Source: Mycobacterium paragordonae
Lineage (GTDB): Bacteria > Actinomycetota > Actinomycetes > Mycobacteriales > Mycobacteriaceae
NCBI RefSeq assembly: GCF_003614435.1
Contig: NZ_CP025546.1
Coordinates: 3,348,001-3,412,000, forward strand
Length of the DNA: 64,000 bases
Direction of reading: 5' to 3'
Every line of letters begins with the position of its first letter. Positions within the stretch are counted from its first letter, which is position 1. Below are positions 8,724-16,831 of this stretch, one piece after another. The notes under the pieces were generated by a model. That model was not told the DNA's origin. It was given only the letters and a program-made list of their open reading frames with translations, and ran no database searches. The translations under genes were made by a program, and so were the position numbers.

Positions 8724-9593
8724 TCAGGTGCCGGCGCCGTCGGTCGAGGCGGCCGCCGCGGCCTGGCGCCGTGCCTGCTCGGAGGGCAGCACCTTGTCCC
8801 GGAACACGGTCTGGATCAGCTCCTGCACGTCCTTGCTGATCGAGGCAAGGGCGACAAGGTCATTCGAGCTCTGCCAGTGCACCCGCATGCCCATCAGCTC
8901 CCAGGCCCGCTTGAGGTTGGCCTTGGTCGCCAGCAGCGTCGTCATCGGCGCCTGCGCGATGTGGCGGGCGATGGCCTCGACGCGGTCGTCCAGTTGATCG
9001 CGGGGCACCACCTCGTTGACGAGTCCGACCTCCAGCGCCTTCTTGGCGTCGATGACCTCGGCGAGATAGAGGTAGTAGGCCGCCCGCCGCCAGTTCATGA
9101 ACACCCAGGGCTCGATCGAGCATTCACCGGACGGCATGCCGAATCCCTGCAGCGGCGGGTAGGAGAAGTACGCGTCCTCGGCCGCGATGACGATGTCGGT
9201 GGTCAGCCCGTAGTGCGTGCCCCCTCCCACGCAGTAGCCGTGCACCTGCGCGATGGTCGGTTTGGAGAACTCCCACAGATTCATCACCGGCTTGACGAAC
9301 AGATCCGTCTGCGGCTTCCACGGTGTGCCCATCACCTTCGCGCCCTCGACGAACGCCGGGTAGTCCACGGCGTTGTTGCCGATGGCGTGTCCCGAGCAGA
9401 AGCCCTTGCCGTTGGCCTTGAGGACCAGCACCTTGATGTCGTAGTCGCGGTCGGCGTCCAGCAGCGCGGCGTCGACCTCCTCGGCCAGCTTCTGGTCCTG
9501 CGCGTTGGCCTTCTCCGGCCAGTTCAGCGTGACGCGGGCGATCGGACCCTCTTTCTCGTAGATGATCCGTTCGCGAGTCTCGTTGAGATCCAT
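8724..9593 (-). CDS. Crotonase-family protein, second paralogue
   Basis: 289 aa from ATG 9593 (MDLNETRERII). Oxyanion-hole segments GKGFCSGHA and CVGGGTHYG are present, but as in the paralogue at 3221 both catalytic glutamates of enoyl-CoA hydratase are replaced: His127 and Pro147 occupy those positions. The C-terminal helices keep the trimer-type sequence KRAWELMGMRVH. A CoA-thioester reaction other than simple hydration is likely. The genes before (lipoyl protein) and after (acyl-CoA synthetase) are within 20 bp, so it is operonic. The upstream frame stays open to 9677, but those residues do not look coding. Confidence 0.88.
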   Translation of the reverse strand: MDLNETRERIIYEKEGPIARVTLNWPEKANAQDQKLAEEVDAALLDADRDYDIKVLVLKANGKGFCSGHAIGNNAVDYPAFVEGAKVMGTPWKPQTDLFVKPVMNLWEFSKPTIAQVHGYCVGGGTHYGLTTDIVIAAEDAYFSYPPLQGFGMPSGECSIEPWVFMNWRRAAYYLYLAEVIDAKKALEVGLVNEVVPRDQLDDRVEAIARHIAQAPMTTLLATKANLKRAWELMGMRVHWQSSNDLVALASISKDVQELIQTVFRDKVLPSEQARRQAAAAASTDGAGT

Positions 9594-9610
9594 GACTTTT
9601 CGATTACCTT

Positions 9611-9850
9611 TCAGGATGAGGTGATGACGCCGATTTCGGTGCCGATGTCGTAAGTTGTTCCAGTCTGCGCCGTCCACCGCACGGTGCCCGATGCGCCGGC
9701 TTCGATTTCCTGTTCCACCTTCTCGGTGGCGATGACGTAGATCGGGGTGCCTTCTTCCACATAGTCGCCGCCGTTCACCAGCAACTCGGTGAGCTCGGCC
9801 TCCGAGACGGCGACCGACACCCGCGGAATTCGGATGATGAAGTCAGCCAT
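9611..9850 (-). CDS. Free-standing lipoyl/biotinyl-attachment domain protein
   Basis: 79 aa consisting of one biotinyl/lipoyl-carrier domain and nothing else. The modified lysine should be Lys44 in ATEKVEQEIEA. In normal 2-oxo-acid dehydrogenases this domain is the arm of E2 and is followed by a subunit-binding and an acyltransferase domain; both are missing here. It overlaps the E1 beta gene by eight bases, so it is made with the E1 pair and almost certainly accepts the acyl group from it. The acyl acceptor after that is unknown; see findings. Confidence 0.88.
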   Translation of the reverse strand: MADFIIRIPRVSVAVSEAELTELLVNGGDYVEEGTPIYVIATEKVEQEIEAGASGTVRWTAQTGTTYDIGTEIGVITSS

Positions 9851-10841
9851 GCGCTTTCGCCTTCTCCAGGGTGAGTTGCGCGGCCGCGACGATGCGGGCC
9901 GGCGCCGGGTAGACCTGGGCCTCCAGGCCGGCCGCGGCCGGGTTGGGCACGAACCTGGCTCCGATCCGCTGGATGGGCGCGGCCAGTTCGCCGAACAGTT
10001 CCGACGACAGGATGGCGGCGATCTCGGCTCCCGGGCCGGCGAACTGGATCGCGTCGTGCACGATCACGACTCGCCTGGTGCGACGGGCGGATTCGACGAT
10101 GGTGTCGACGTCGAGCGGGAGCAGGGTGCGCAGATCGACCACCTCGGCGCTGACCCCCTGTTCGGCAAGAGTGGCCGCCGCCGCCAGCGCGTCGTGCACC
10201 GCGCGGCCGTAACTGATCAGGCTGACATCGGTGCCGGGCCGCTTGATATCGGCCTGTCCCAACGGAATCGCGAACCCCGGATCCAGCGGGACCGGGCCCT
10301 TACGTCCCTGCAGCCGGATCGTCTCGACGAACAGGCACGGGTCTTCATCGAAGATGGCCGAGGTGAGCAGGCCTTTGCCGTCCCGCGGAGTGGACGGCAC
10401 GATGACCTTCATCCCGGGAATGTGCATGAACCACGCTTCCAGGGACTGCGAGTGCGTGGCGCCGGTGGCCAGCCCCGCGTACACCTGCGTCCGGACGGTG
10501 ATCGGCGCCGTCGTCCGGCCCGCGGTCATGAACCGCAACTTGGCGGCGTTGTTGATCAACTGGTCGGCGGCGATACCGATGAAGTCCATGATCATGATCT
10601 CGGCCACCGGCAGCAGGCCGTCGATCGCGGCGCCGATCGCCGCGCCGAGGATCGCGGCCTCCGAGATCGGCGTGTCCAGCACCCGCTCGTGCCCGTACTT
10701 CGTCGACAGCCCCGCGGTAGGGCCCGACGCGCCGGGGTCGGCGATGTCCTCACCCAGCAGGAAGACCCGGTCGTCGGCTTGCAGCGCTTGGTCCAGCGCG
10801 AGGTTGAGCGCCTCGCGCATCGTCATCTCTTTTTCTTCCAT
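9843..10841 (-). CDS. 2-oxo-acid dehydrogenase E1 component, beta subunit
   Basis: 332 aa from ATG 10841 (MEEKEMTMREALNLALDQAL). It has the transketolase-like pyrimidine-binding domain (LGEDIADPGASGPTAGL, then DTPISEAAILGAAIGAA) and the C-terminal transketolase domain (SLISYGRAVHDALAAA, then LRTLLPLDVDTI). With the alpha subunit upstream it forms a heterotetrameric thiamine-diphosphate enzyme of the pyruvate/acetoin/branched-chain class that decarboxylates a 2-oxo acid and acylates a lipoyl arm. An alternative ATG at 10826 would shorten it by five residues. It sits 14 bp from E1 alpha and overlaps the lipoyl gene. Confidence 0.92.
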   Translation of the reverse strand: MEEKEMTMREALNLALDQALQADDRVFLLGEDIADPGASGPTAGLSTKYGHERVLDTPISEAAILGAAIGAAIDGLLPVAEIMIMDFIGIAADQLINNAAKLRFMTAGRTTAPITVRTQVYAGLATGATHSQSLEAWFMHIPGMKVIVPSTPRDGKGLLTSAIFDEDPCLFVETIRLQGRKGPVPLDPGFAIPLGQADIKRPGTDVSLISYGRAVHDALAAAATLAEQGVSAEVVDLRTLLPLDVDTIVESARRTRRVVIVHDAIQFAGPGAEIAAILSSELFGELAAPIQRIGARFVPNPAAAGLEAQVYPAPARIVAAAQLTLEKAKAHG

Positions 10842-10855
10842 AGCCAGTGGATTCC

Positions 10856-11821
10856 TCACCCGGGGAACTTGATCGGGGTCGCGTACACATCCCGGTCCAG
10901 TTCGTCGATCGACGGTGGATCGGCACTGAGAACCGTGCGAAGCGCGGTCTCGACGGCCGCCTGCGCCTCGGCGTCGATGCGGTCGAGTTCGTCCGCGCTG
11001 CATATCCCCGCCGCCTCCAGGTGACTGCGGAACCGCGGGACCGGGTCGGCCGCCAGCGCCTCGGCGAGCTGGTCTTTGGGGATGTAGGGCATCCGGTCGC
11101 CGAAGTAGTGGCCGCGGAACCGGAAGGTCACGCACTCGATGAAGGTGGGTCCGCCGCCACCGCGGGCCCGCTCCAGCGCCTGCACCAGGACTGCCTGCAC
11201 CGCCAGCGGGTCGTTGCCGTCGACGCGGACCCCAGGCATCCCGTAACCCGCGGCGCGGTCGGCTACCTGCGCGATCTTCATGGTGTCCGTCGTCGGCGTC
11301 ATCTCGGCGTACAGATTGTTCTGGCAGACGAAGACCAGCGGCAGGTCCCACAGGGCGGCCATGTTGGCGGCCTCGTGGAACGAGCCGGTGTTGGTGGCGC
11401 CGTCACCGAAGCTGACGACCGTAACCCGTTCCAGGCCTTTACGTTTGCCGGCCATGGCCAGTCCGACGGCCACCGGGGGACCGGCTCCGACGATGCCGGT
11501 CGAGAGCATCACGCCCTTATCGGGGTTGGCGATGTGCATGGTGCCGCCCTTGCCGCGGCCGGCCCCGACGACACGGCCCATCATCTCGCCGTAGATCTCT
11601 TCCAGCGGAACGCCCTTGCCGATCAGATCATGCAGCCCCCGGTAGGTGGTGACCAGTTGGTCGTCGTCCCGCAGTGCCACACCCATCGCCGCCGCGATGG
11701 CTTCCTGTCCGCGCGACGGCCAGTACACGCACATGAACTCCCCGGTGCCGATGCCCTTGGACAGCCGGTCGTCAGCCGTCTTCATCAACGCCATCAGTTC
11801 GTACAGCCGGCGCTCGTTCAC
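10856..11821 (-). CDS. 2-oxo-acid dehydrogenase E1 component, alpha subunit
   Basis: 321 aa. The thiamine-diphosphate motif runs from GDG at 139-141 to NN at 168-169 (GDGATNTGSFHEAANMAAL, later VFVCQNN). A GRGKGGTMHI segment near residue 90 is typical of pyruvate and acetoin dehydrogenase E1 alpha. It pairs with the beta subunit just downstream. No E2 acyltransferase or E3 lipoamide dehydrogenase gene is in the cluster, which is unusual for a dedicated complex. The SDR gene upstream ends 30 bp before it. Confidence 0.93.
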   Translation of the reverse strand: MNERRLYELMALMKTADDRLSKGIGTGEFMCVYWPSRGQEAIAAAMGVALRDDDQLVTTYRGLHDLIGKGVPLEEIYGEMMGRVVGAGRGKGGTMHIANPDKGVMLSTGIVGAGPPVAVGLAMAGKRKGLERVTVVSFGDGATNTGSFHEAANMAALWDLPLVFVCQNNLYAEMTPTTDTMKIAQVADRAAGYGMPGVRVDGNDPLAVQAVLVQALERARGGGGPTFIECVTFRFRGHYFGDRMPYIPKDQLAEALAADPVPRFRSHLEAAGICSADELDRIDAEAQAAVETALRTVLSADPPSIDELDRDVYATPIKFPG

Positions 11822-11850
11822 CTGACCTCCAATTCCGTTGCAAGACAGGG

Positions 11851-12714
11851 TTAGGAGCCTGACCAGGGTTTGACCTTGAGGAATCCGCCGGCGTCGACCC
11901 GCAGCTGCTGGCCGGTGATGTAGCGCGCCGCGTCGGAGGCCAGGAACAGCACGGCTTCGCTGATATCCTCCGGTTCCACGTAGGGCACGGGCATCGCCTG
12001 TACCAACGGAAAAATGGGCTCGGCGTCTTCCCGGGTCGGGTTGGCCAGGTCGGGCCGGAACGCCCGGTACATCGGCGCGCTGTGCAGCATGTCGGTGTTC
12101 ACATTGGTGGGGTGCACCGCGTTCATCCGGATGGAGAACGGTGCCAGTGCCCGCGCGAAGTCGTTCACATAGTGTGCCGCAGCGATTTTCGCGAAGGCAT
12201 AGCCGGCTCCGCCGGGGCCGCCGTCGATACCGGTGGTGTTCATCGACGACATGAAGGCGGCGTTGGATCCGATCACGATGATGGACGCGCCGGCGTGCAG
12301 GTGTTTGAGGCTGCTGTGCACCAGGTTCAGCACGCCGCCGAGATCGACGTCGACGGCATCGGCGAAGGCCTGCGGCGGCAGCCCCGCGGTCAGCGGGCAG
12401 ATGCCTGCGTTGGCAACCACGATGTCCAGATGGCCCAGCTCGGCGACGCCGTCGTCGATGGCGGCCGACAGCGCGGCCCGGTCCCGGACGTCGGCGACCA
12501 CGGAATGGAAGCGTTGGCCTTCCTTCTCCACCAACCGTCCGGTCTCTTCGAGATCCTCCGGCCGCGCCAGCGGGTACTCGTTGGTCTCGATGTCGTCGCA
12601 GAGGTCGATCCCGATGATGTCGGCACCCTCGGCCGCCAGCATCCGCGCATGGGATCGGCCCTGACCCCGCGCCGCCCCGCTTACGACAGCCACTTTCCCG
12701 GCTACTCGGCCCAC
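11851..12714 (-). CDS. Mycofactocin-type short-chain dehydrogenase/reductase
   Basis: 287 aa from GTG 12714, chosen because an AAGGGG ribosome site stands eight bases before it; a longer frame to 12768 adds poorly conserved residues. NAD motif SGAARGQG at 12-19, NAG at 102-104, catalytic Ser150 and Y172-x3-K176. The block DLCDDIETNEYPLARPEDLEE (an insertion after strand 2 not found in generic SDRs) marks the mycofactocin-coupled SDR family, whose NAD is held tightly and recycled by the redox peptide mycofactocin rather than by exchange. It is first in the minus-strand operon and probably oxidises an alcohol intermediate. Confidence 0.88.
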   Translation of the reverse strand: MGRVAGKVAVVSGAARGQGRSHARMLAAEGADIIGIDLCDDIETNEYPLARPEDLEETGRLVEKEGQRFHSVVADVRDRAALSAAIDDGVAELGHLDIVVANAGICPLTAGLPPQAFADAVDVDLGGVLNLVHSSLKHLHAGASIIVIGSNAAFMSSMNTTGIDGGPGGAGYAFAKIAAAHYVNDFARALAPFSIRMNAVHPTNVNTDMLHSAPMYRAFRPDLANPTREDAEPIFPLVQAMPVPYVEPEDISEAVLFLASDAARYITGQQLRVDAGGFLKVKPWSGS

Positions 12715-12890
12715 GTCCCGCCCCTTACCCCGGTATCTGTTCGCGCGATCGGCGCTGTGGCCCAACATCCTTCGTCATGGGAAGGGTCCGGGCATCTGAC
12801 CAGCGGCCGGCTTCCATCACATCTCTTCCACAGGCAGCCGTGCTGGATCGGGCATGGCTGCGGTCGGGCTACCAACATGCCTTACAGTAG

Positions 12891-12942
12891 CTAGAATATC
12901 TAAAATAGCAAGGAATGAACCGGGCAACCGAGGGGGTTGACG
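12891..12942 (+). promoter_or_regulatory. AT-rich promoter region between the SDR operon and the CoA-transferase gene
   Basis: The 170-bp divergent gap ends in an A/T-rich patch (TAGAATATCTAAAAT, 12892-12906) unlike the surrounding GC-rich DNA. TAGAAT and TAAAAT are credible -10 elements for the rightward gene. GCTA at 12890 and TAGC at 12906 flank it as short inverted ends. AGGGGG at 12931-12936 is the ribosome site for ATG 12943. The exact start point is not visible. Confidence 0.4.
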
Positions 12943-14163
12943 ATGGCGGGCATGCTCAGCGGTGTTCGGGTGGTCGAACTGGCGTCCTGGACGTACGTTC
13001 CGTCCGCCGGAGTCGCACTGGCGGACTGGGGCGCCGACGTCATCAAGGTGGAAGGCGTCAGTTCCGGTGATCCCGGACGGGCCTTGGTCGTTGGCGGTTT
13101 CACCCGCCAGGCCGCGCGCGCCGATGTCGACTTCATTCTGGAGCTGAGCAACCGGGGGAAGCGCAGCATCGCCATCGACATCAAGACCGACACGGGCCGC
13201 GAGTTGTTCGGTCGGCTGCTGGCTTCGGCGGATGTCTTCCTGACGAACTGGCTGCCCGGTGCGCTGGAGCGGGCCAGGCTGACGGTTGAGGACATCCGCT
13301 CGTTCAACCCCCGGATCATCATCGCCAGGGGCACCGGACTTGGCGTGCGCGGTCCGGATCGCGACGGCGGCGGCTTCGACGCGGCGACCTACCTGGCCCG
13401 CGGTGGCGTGGCGTACACGCTGACACCCTTCGGCACCGAGAACCCGGCGGTGCAGGGCCCCGCGTTCGGTGACCTGCAGGGTGGGGCGACGCTGGCCGGC
13501 GGGGTGTGCGCCGCTCTGTTTCACCGCGAGCGGACCGGCGAGCCGAGCATCGTGGACTCTTCCCTGCTGGCGCAGGCGATGTGGGCCATCGCACCGTCGA
13601 TCTCGGTCGCGGATCTGTTCGATATCGACGGAATCCCTGGCGCGCCACCGGGATTGGCCATCAACCCGCTGGTGGCGCGTTACAAGACCAAGGACGACAG
13701 ATGGATTCAGCTGGTCTTCCTGCAACCCGATAAATTCTGGGCCGGCTTCTGCCGCCGAATGGGTCTGCCGGAGTTGGTCAACGATGAACGATTCGTGCCG
13801 TCGGCCAACCTGATCGCCAACGCCACCGAGGCAACCGCCATCTTCGCCAATGCCTTTGCCGCACATGACCTCGCGCACTGGCGGCAGGTCCTGCGTGACG
13901 AACCGGGAGTGTGGGGTGCGCTGGCGACACCGCGCGAGACGCTCAACGACCCGCAGGTGGAACCCAACGGGTATGTGGTCACCAACGTCGACGACCAGGG
14001 CGAGAAGTACCGGATCGTCGCCGCCCCAGTGCAATTCGACGAAACCCCGCCGGGCCCCAGCCGGGCACCGGAACACGGCCAGCACACCGAGGAAATTTTG
14101 CTTGAATTGGATGTGGACTGGGATCAGATCGCGCACGCCAAGGACGTCAAAGCCATCCTCTGA
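12943..14163 (+). CDS. CaiB/BaiF family (family III) CoA-transferase
   Basis: 406 aa. The N-terminal Rossmann-like part begins with GVRVVELASWTYVPSAGVALADWGAD, typical of the family, and the catalytic aspartate that forms the acyl anhydride is Asp146 in GGGFDAATYLARGG. Family III enzymes move CoA between carboxylic acids; alpha-methylacyl-CoA racemases share the fold, but this one has the transferase-type motif. It is divergent from the catabolic operon and is probably part of the same pathway, activating a starter acid or recycling CoA from the product. ATG 12943 is preferred over TTG 12937 because of ribosome-site spacing. Confidence 0.9.
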   Translation: MAGMLSGVRVVELASWTYVPSAGVALADWGADVIKVEGVSSGDPGRALVVGGFTRQAARADVDFILELSNRGKRSIAIDIKTDTGRELFGRLLASADVFLTNWLPGALERARLTVEDIRSFNPRIIIARGTGLGVRGPDRDGGGFDAATYLARGGVAYTLTPFGTENPAVQGPAFGDLQGGATLAGGVCAALFHRERTGEPSIVDSSLLAQAMWAIAPSISVADLFDIDGIPGAPPGLAINPLVARYKTKDDRWIQLVFLQPDKFWAGFCRRMGLPELVNDERFVPSANLIANATEATAIFANAFAAHDLAHWRQVLRDEPGVWGALATPRETLNDPQVEPNGYVVTNVDDQGEKYRIVAAPVQFDETPPGPSRAPEHGQHTEEILLELDVDWDQIAHAKDVKAIL

Positions 14164-14367
14164 CCCCTACCGGGCGGGACCGGTGGCTGCGCCGTCCTGA
14201 TCGGCACGTGGCGGGGGAGCGGGGCGCTCGGCGGCAGGCCGGACCCGAGCGGCGGTAGCAGGGCATTCTGCACAAAATCGAGCGGCCGGGGCGGCAAACT
14301 GCACAGACTGCCGACTCGGTTGCGCGCATGTTGCCGCAATTGAGCGAATGTTCAGTAAGGTGACGGC

Positions 14368-15606
14368 GTGAATGCCGCCCACCAGCCACCACCGCAGGGG
14401 CAGGTCAGGCTCGATACCCAGGGCCGACTGCAGCGCTACGAGGAGGCATTCGCCGATCTCGATGCGCCGTTCGCATTCCTCGATCTCGACGCGATGTGGA
14501 GCAACGCCGCCCAGCTTCTTGCCCGCGCCGGCGGCAAGCCCATTCGCGTCGCATCAAAGTCGCTGCGGTGCAGGCCGATTCAACGGGAGATCCTCGACTC
14601 GAATCAGCGCTTCAACGGGCTGATGACCTTTACGCTGCGTGAAACCCTGTGGCTGGCCGGCCACGGATTCCGCAATCTCCTGCTCGCCTACCCGAGTACG
14701 GACCGCGCGGCGCTGCGCGAGCTGGGCGAGATCACCGCCGCAGACCCCGACGGTGCGCCGGTAGTGATGGTCGACTGCGTCGAGCATCTCGACCTGATCG
14801 AGAGCGCGACCAACCAGCCGGTGCGGCTGTGCCTGGATCTCGACGCCGGATACTGGCCGGCCGGCGGGCGCGTCAAGATCGGCCCCAAGCGCTCCCCGTT
14901 GCACACGCCCGAACAGGCACGCGCCCTTGCGGAGGAGATCGCGCGCCGGGCCAGGCTGAGACTCGTCGCGCTGATGTCCTATGAGGGCCACATCGCCGGG
15001 TTCGGCGACCACGTCGCCGGCAAGCCTGTGCAGAACGCGCTCGTCGGCCTCATGCAGCGGCGGTCGATCGCAGAGTTGCGGGAGCGCCGTGCCCGTGCCG
15101 TGGAGCTCGTCCGGGACGTGGCCGAGCTCGAGATCGTCAACGCCGGCGGCACCGGCGACCTGCAATGGGTTGCCCAGGAACCGGCGATGACCGAGGCGAC
15201 CGCCGGATCCGGCTTCTATGCGCCAACGCTGTTCGATTCCTACTCATCGTTCACGCTGCAGCCCGCGGCGATCTTCGCGCTGCCGGTGTCCCGGCGACCG
15301 GACGAGCAGACGGTCACGGCACTGGGCGGTGGCTATCTGGCCAGCGGCGTCGGCGCCAAGGACCGGATGCCCACCCCCTACCTGCCCGAAGGGCTCGCGC
15401 TGAACTCGATGGAGGGGACCGGCGAAGTTCAGACGCCGCTGACCGGCGACGCGGCCCGCAGCCTGAAGATCGGCGACAAGGTCTACTTCCGCCACACCAA
15501 GGCCGGCGAGTTGTGCGAACGGTTCGACCGTCTGCACCTGGTTCGCGGCGCGGCAATCGTCGACACGGTCCCGACCTACCGGGGTGAGGGGTGCACGTTC
15601 CTCTGA
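14368..15606 (+). CDS. Amino acid deaminase/aldolase, PLP alanine-racemase fold (Rv1769-like)
   Basis: 412 aa. The N-terminal TIM barrel of the alanine racemase/D-threonine aldolase class carries the PLP lysine at Lys64 (RVASKSLRC). The C-terminal domain includes GGGYLASG and a metal-type tail region. The likely reaction is on a hydroxy-D-amino acid, but the exact substrate is unknown. Gene order (this gene, an M28 peptidase, a sugar-lactone oxidase) matches M. tuberculosis Rv1769-Rv1770-Rv1771, so this is the first backbone gene after the catabolic island. The 204-bp gap before it marks the right border of that island. Confidence 0.85.
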   Translation: MNAAHQPPPQGQVRLDTQGRLQRYEEAFADLDAPFAFLDLDAMWSNAAQLLARAGGKPIRVASKSLRCRPIQREILDSNQRFNGLMTFTLRETLWLAGHGFRNLLLAYPSTDRAALRELGEITAADPDGAPVVMVDCVEHLDLIESATNQPVRLCLDLDAGYWPAGGRVKIGPKRSPLHTPEQARALAEEIARRARLRLVALMSYEGHIAGFGDHVAGKPVQNALVGLMQRRSIAELRERRARAVELVRDVAELEIVNAGGTGDLQWVAQEPAMTEATAGSGFYAPTLFDSYSSFTLQPAAIFALPVSRRPDEQTVTALGGGYLASGVGAKDRMPTPYLPEGLALNSMEGTGEVQTPLTGDAARSLKIGDKVYFRHTKAGELCERFDRLHLVRGAAIVDTVPTYRGEGCTFL

Positions 15607-15625
15607 TGCGCGAACAGGAGTTGCC

Positions 15626-16831
15626 ATGACCGCGATCAGCGCGGGGCCGACCGAAATCGACACCTTGCGCGAAGTGATCGAGACGCTCGCGCCCATCGAG
15701 CGGGGCGCCGGCAGCCCGGGTGAATACCAGGCGGCCGCGTGGATCGTCGAGCGGCTGCGGGCCGCCGGAGCGCGGCAGGCGCGCATCGAAGAAGAGCAGT
15801 TCTACGACGGCTACCCGCGGCTGCACGCCAAGTTGTCCGCCGTCGGTGTCGCGGCCGCCGCGGCGGGCCTGGTCAGCCGGCGGCTGCGCGCGCCGGCGGC
15901 GCTGGCCGGGGTCGGCGCCGGACTGGCCATCGCCGACGACTGCTCCAACGGCGCCCGGGTAGTGCGCAAGACCCTGCACAAATCCCGGACCACCTGGAAT
16001 GTGGTGGCCGAAGCCGGTGATCCGTCCGGCGAGCACACCGTGGTCGTGTGCGCGCACCACGACGCCGCGCACAGTGGCAAGTTCTTCGACTCCAAACTTC
16101 AGGAGTATGCCGTCGCGTGGTTCCCGGGCATCGTCGAACGGGTCGACACCTCCCTGCCCAACTGGTGGCCGACGATCTTCGCGCCCGCGCTGGCCGGTCT
16201 CGGGGCCCTGCGCGGCAGCCGCGCCATGATGCTGGCCGGAGCCGCGGTGAGCGCGATCGGCGTGGCCGCATTCACCGACATCGCGCGCAGCCCGATCGTC
16301 CCCGGGGCCAACGACAATCTCTCGGCCGTCGCGCTGCTGGTAGCCCTGGCCGAGCGGCTGCGTGACCGGCCCGTCACGGGGGTGCGGGTGCTCCTGGTCT
16401 CGCTGGGCGCCGAGGAGCAGTTGCAGGGCGGCATCTACGGTTTCATGGCGCGGCACAAGCCCGAACTCGATCCCGAGCGAAGCTATTTCCTGAACTTCGA
16501 CACCGTCGGCTCGCCCGAGCTCATCATGCTCGAGGGCGAAGGCACCACCGTCATGGAGGACTACTTCTACCGGCCGTTCCGCGATCTGGTGGTGCGCGCC
16601 GCCGAACGCGCCGGGGCGCCACTGCGACGCGGCATGCGATCGCGCAACAGCACCGACGCCGTGCTGATGAGCCGCGCGGGTTACCCCACGGCGTGCTTCT
16701 CCTCGATCAACCGCCACAAGGCGCTGTCCAACTATCACCAAATGTCGGATACGCCAGAAAATCTGGTGTATGAGACCGTGATTCACGCAGTCACGGTCGC
16801 GGAATCGGTAGCACGGGAGCTGGTGCGATGA
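15626..16831 (+). CDS. M28-family zinc peptidase with membrane segment (Rv1770-like)
   Basis: 401 aa from ATG 15626, behind a CAGGAG ribosome site. Zinc-ligand motifs of clan MH are visible: H144-H145-D146 (CAHHDAAHSG), GANDNLSAV (bridging Asp), and GAEEQLQGG (Glu pair). A hydrophobic stretch around residues 72-104 and another near GLGALRGSRAMMLAGAAVSAI may anchor it in the membrane. Aminopeptidase activity is the family expectation. It follows the Rv1769-like gene by 19 bp and overlaps the next gene by four bases, so the three form an operon. Confidence 0.85.
   Translation: MTAISAGPTEIDTLREVIETLAPIERGAGSPGEYQAAAWIVERLRAAGARQARIEEEQFYDGYPRLHAKLSAVGVAAAAAGLVSRRLRAPAALAGVGAGLAIADDCSNGARVVRKTLHKSRTTWNVVAEAGDPSGEHTVVVCAHHDAAHSGKFFDSKLQEYAVAWFPGIVERVDTSLPNWWPTIFAPALAGLGALRGSRAMMLAGAAVSAIGVAAFTDIARSPIVPGANDNLSAVALLVALAERLRDRPVTGVRVLLVSLGAEEQLQGGIYGFMARHKPELDPERSYFLNFDTVGSPELIMLEGEGTTVMEDYFYRPFRDLVVRAAERAGAPLRRGMRSRNSTDAVLMSRAGYPTACFSSINRHKALSNYHQMSDTPENLVYETVIHAVTVAESVARELVR

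Noticed and set aside
7301..8839. 512-codon plus-strand frame opposite the acyl-CoA synthetase
   Set aside because: Antisense shadow of a gene with intact AMP-binding motifs; no family resemblance.
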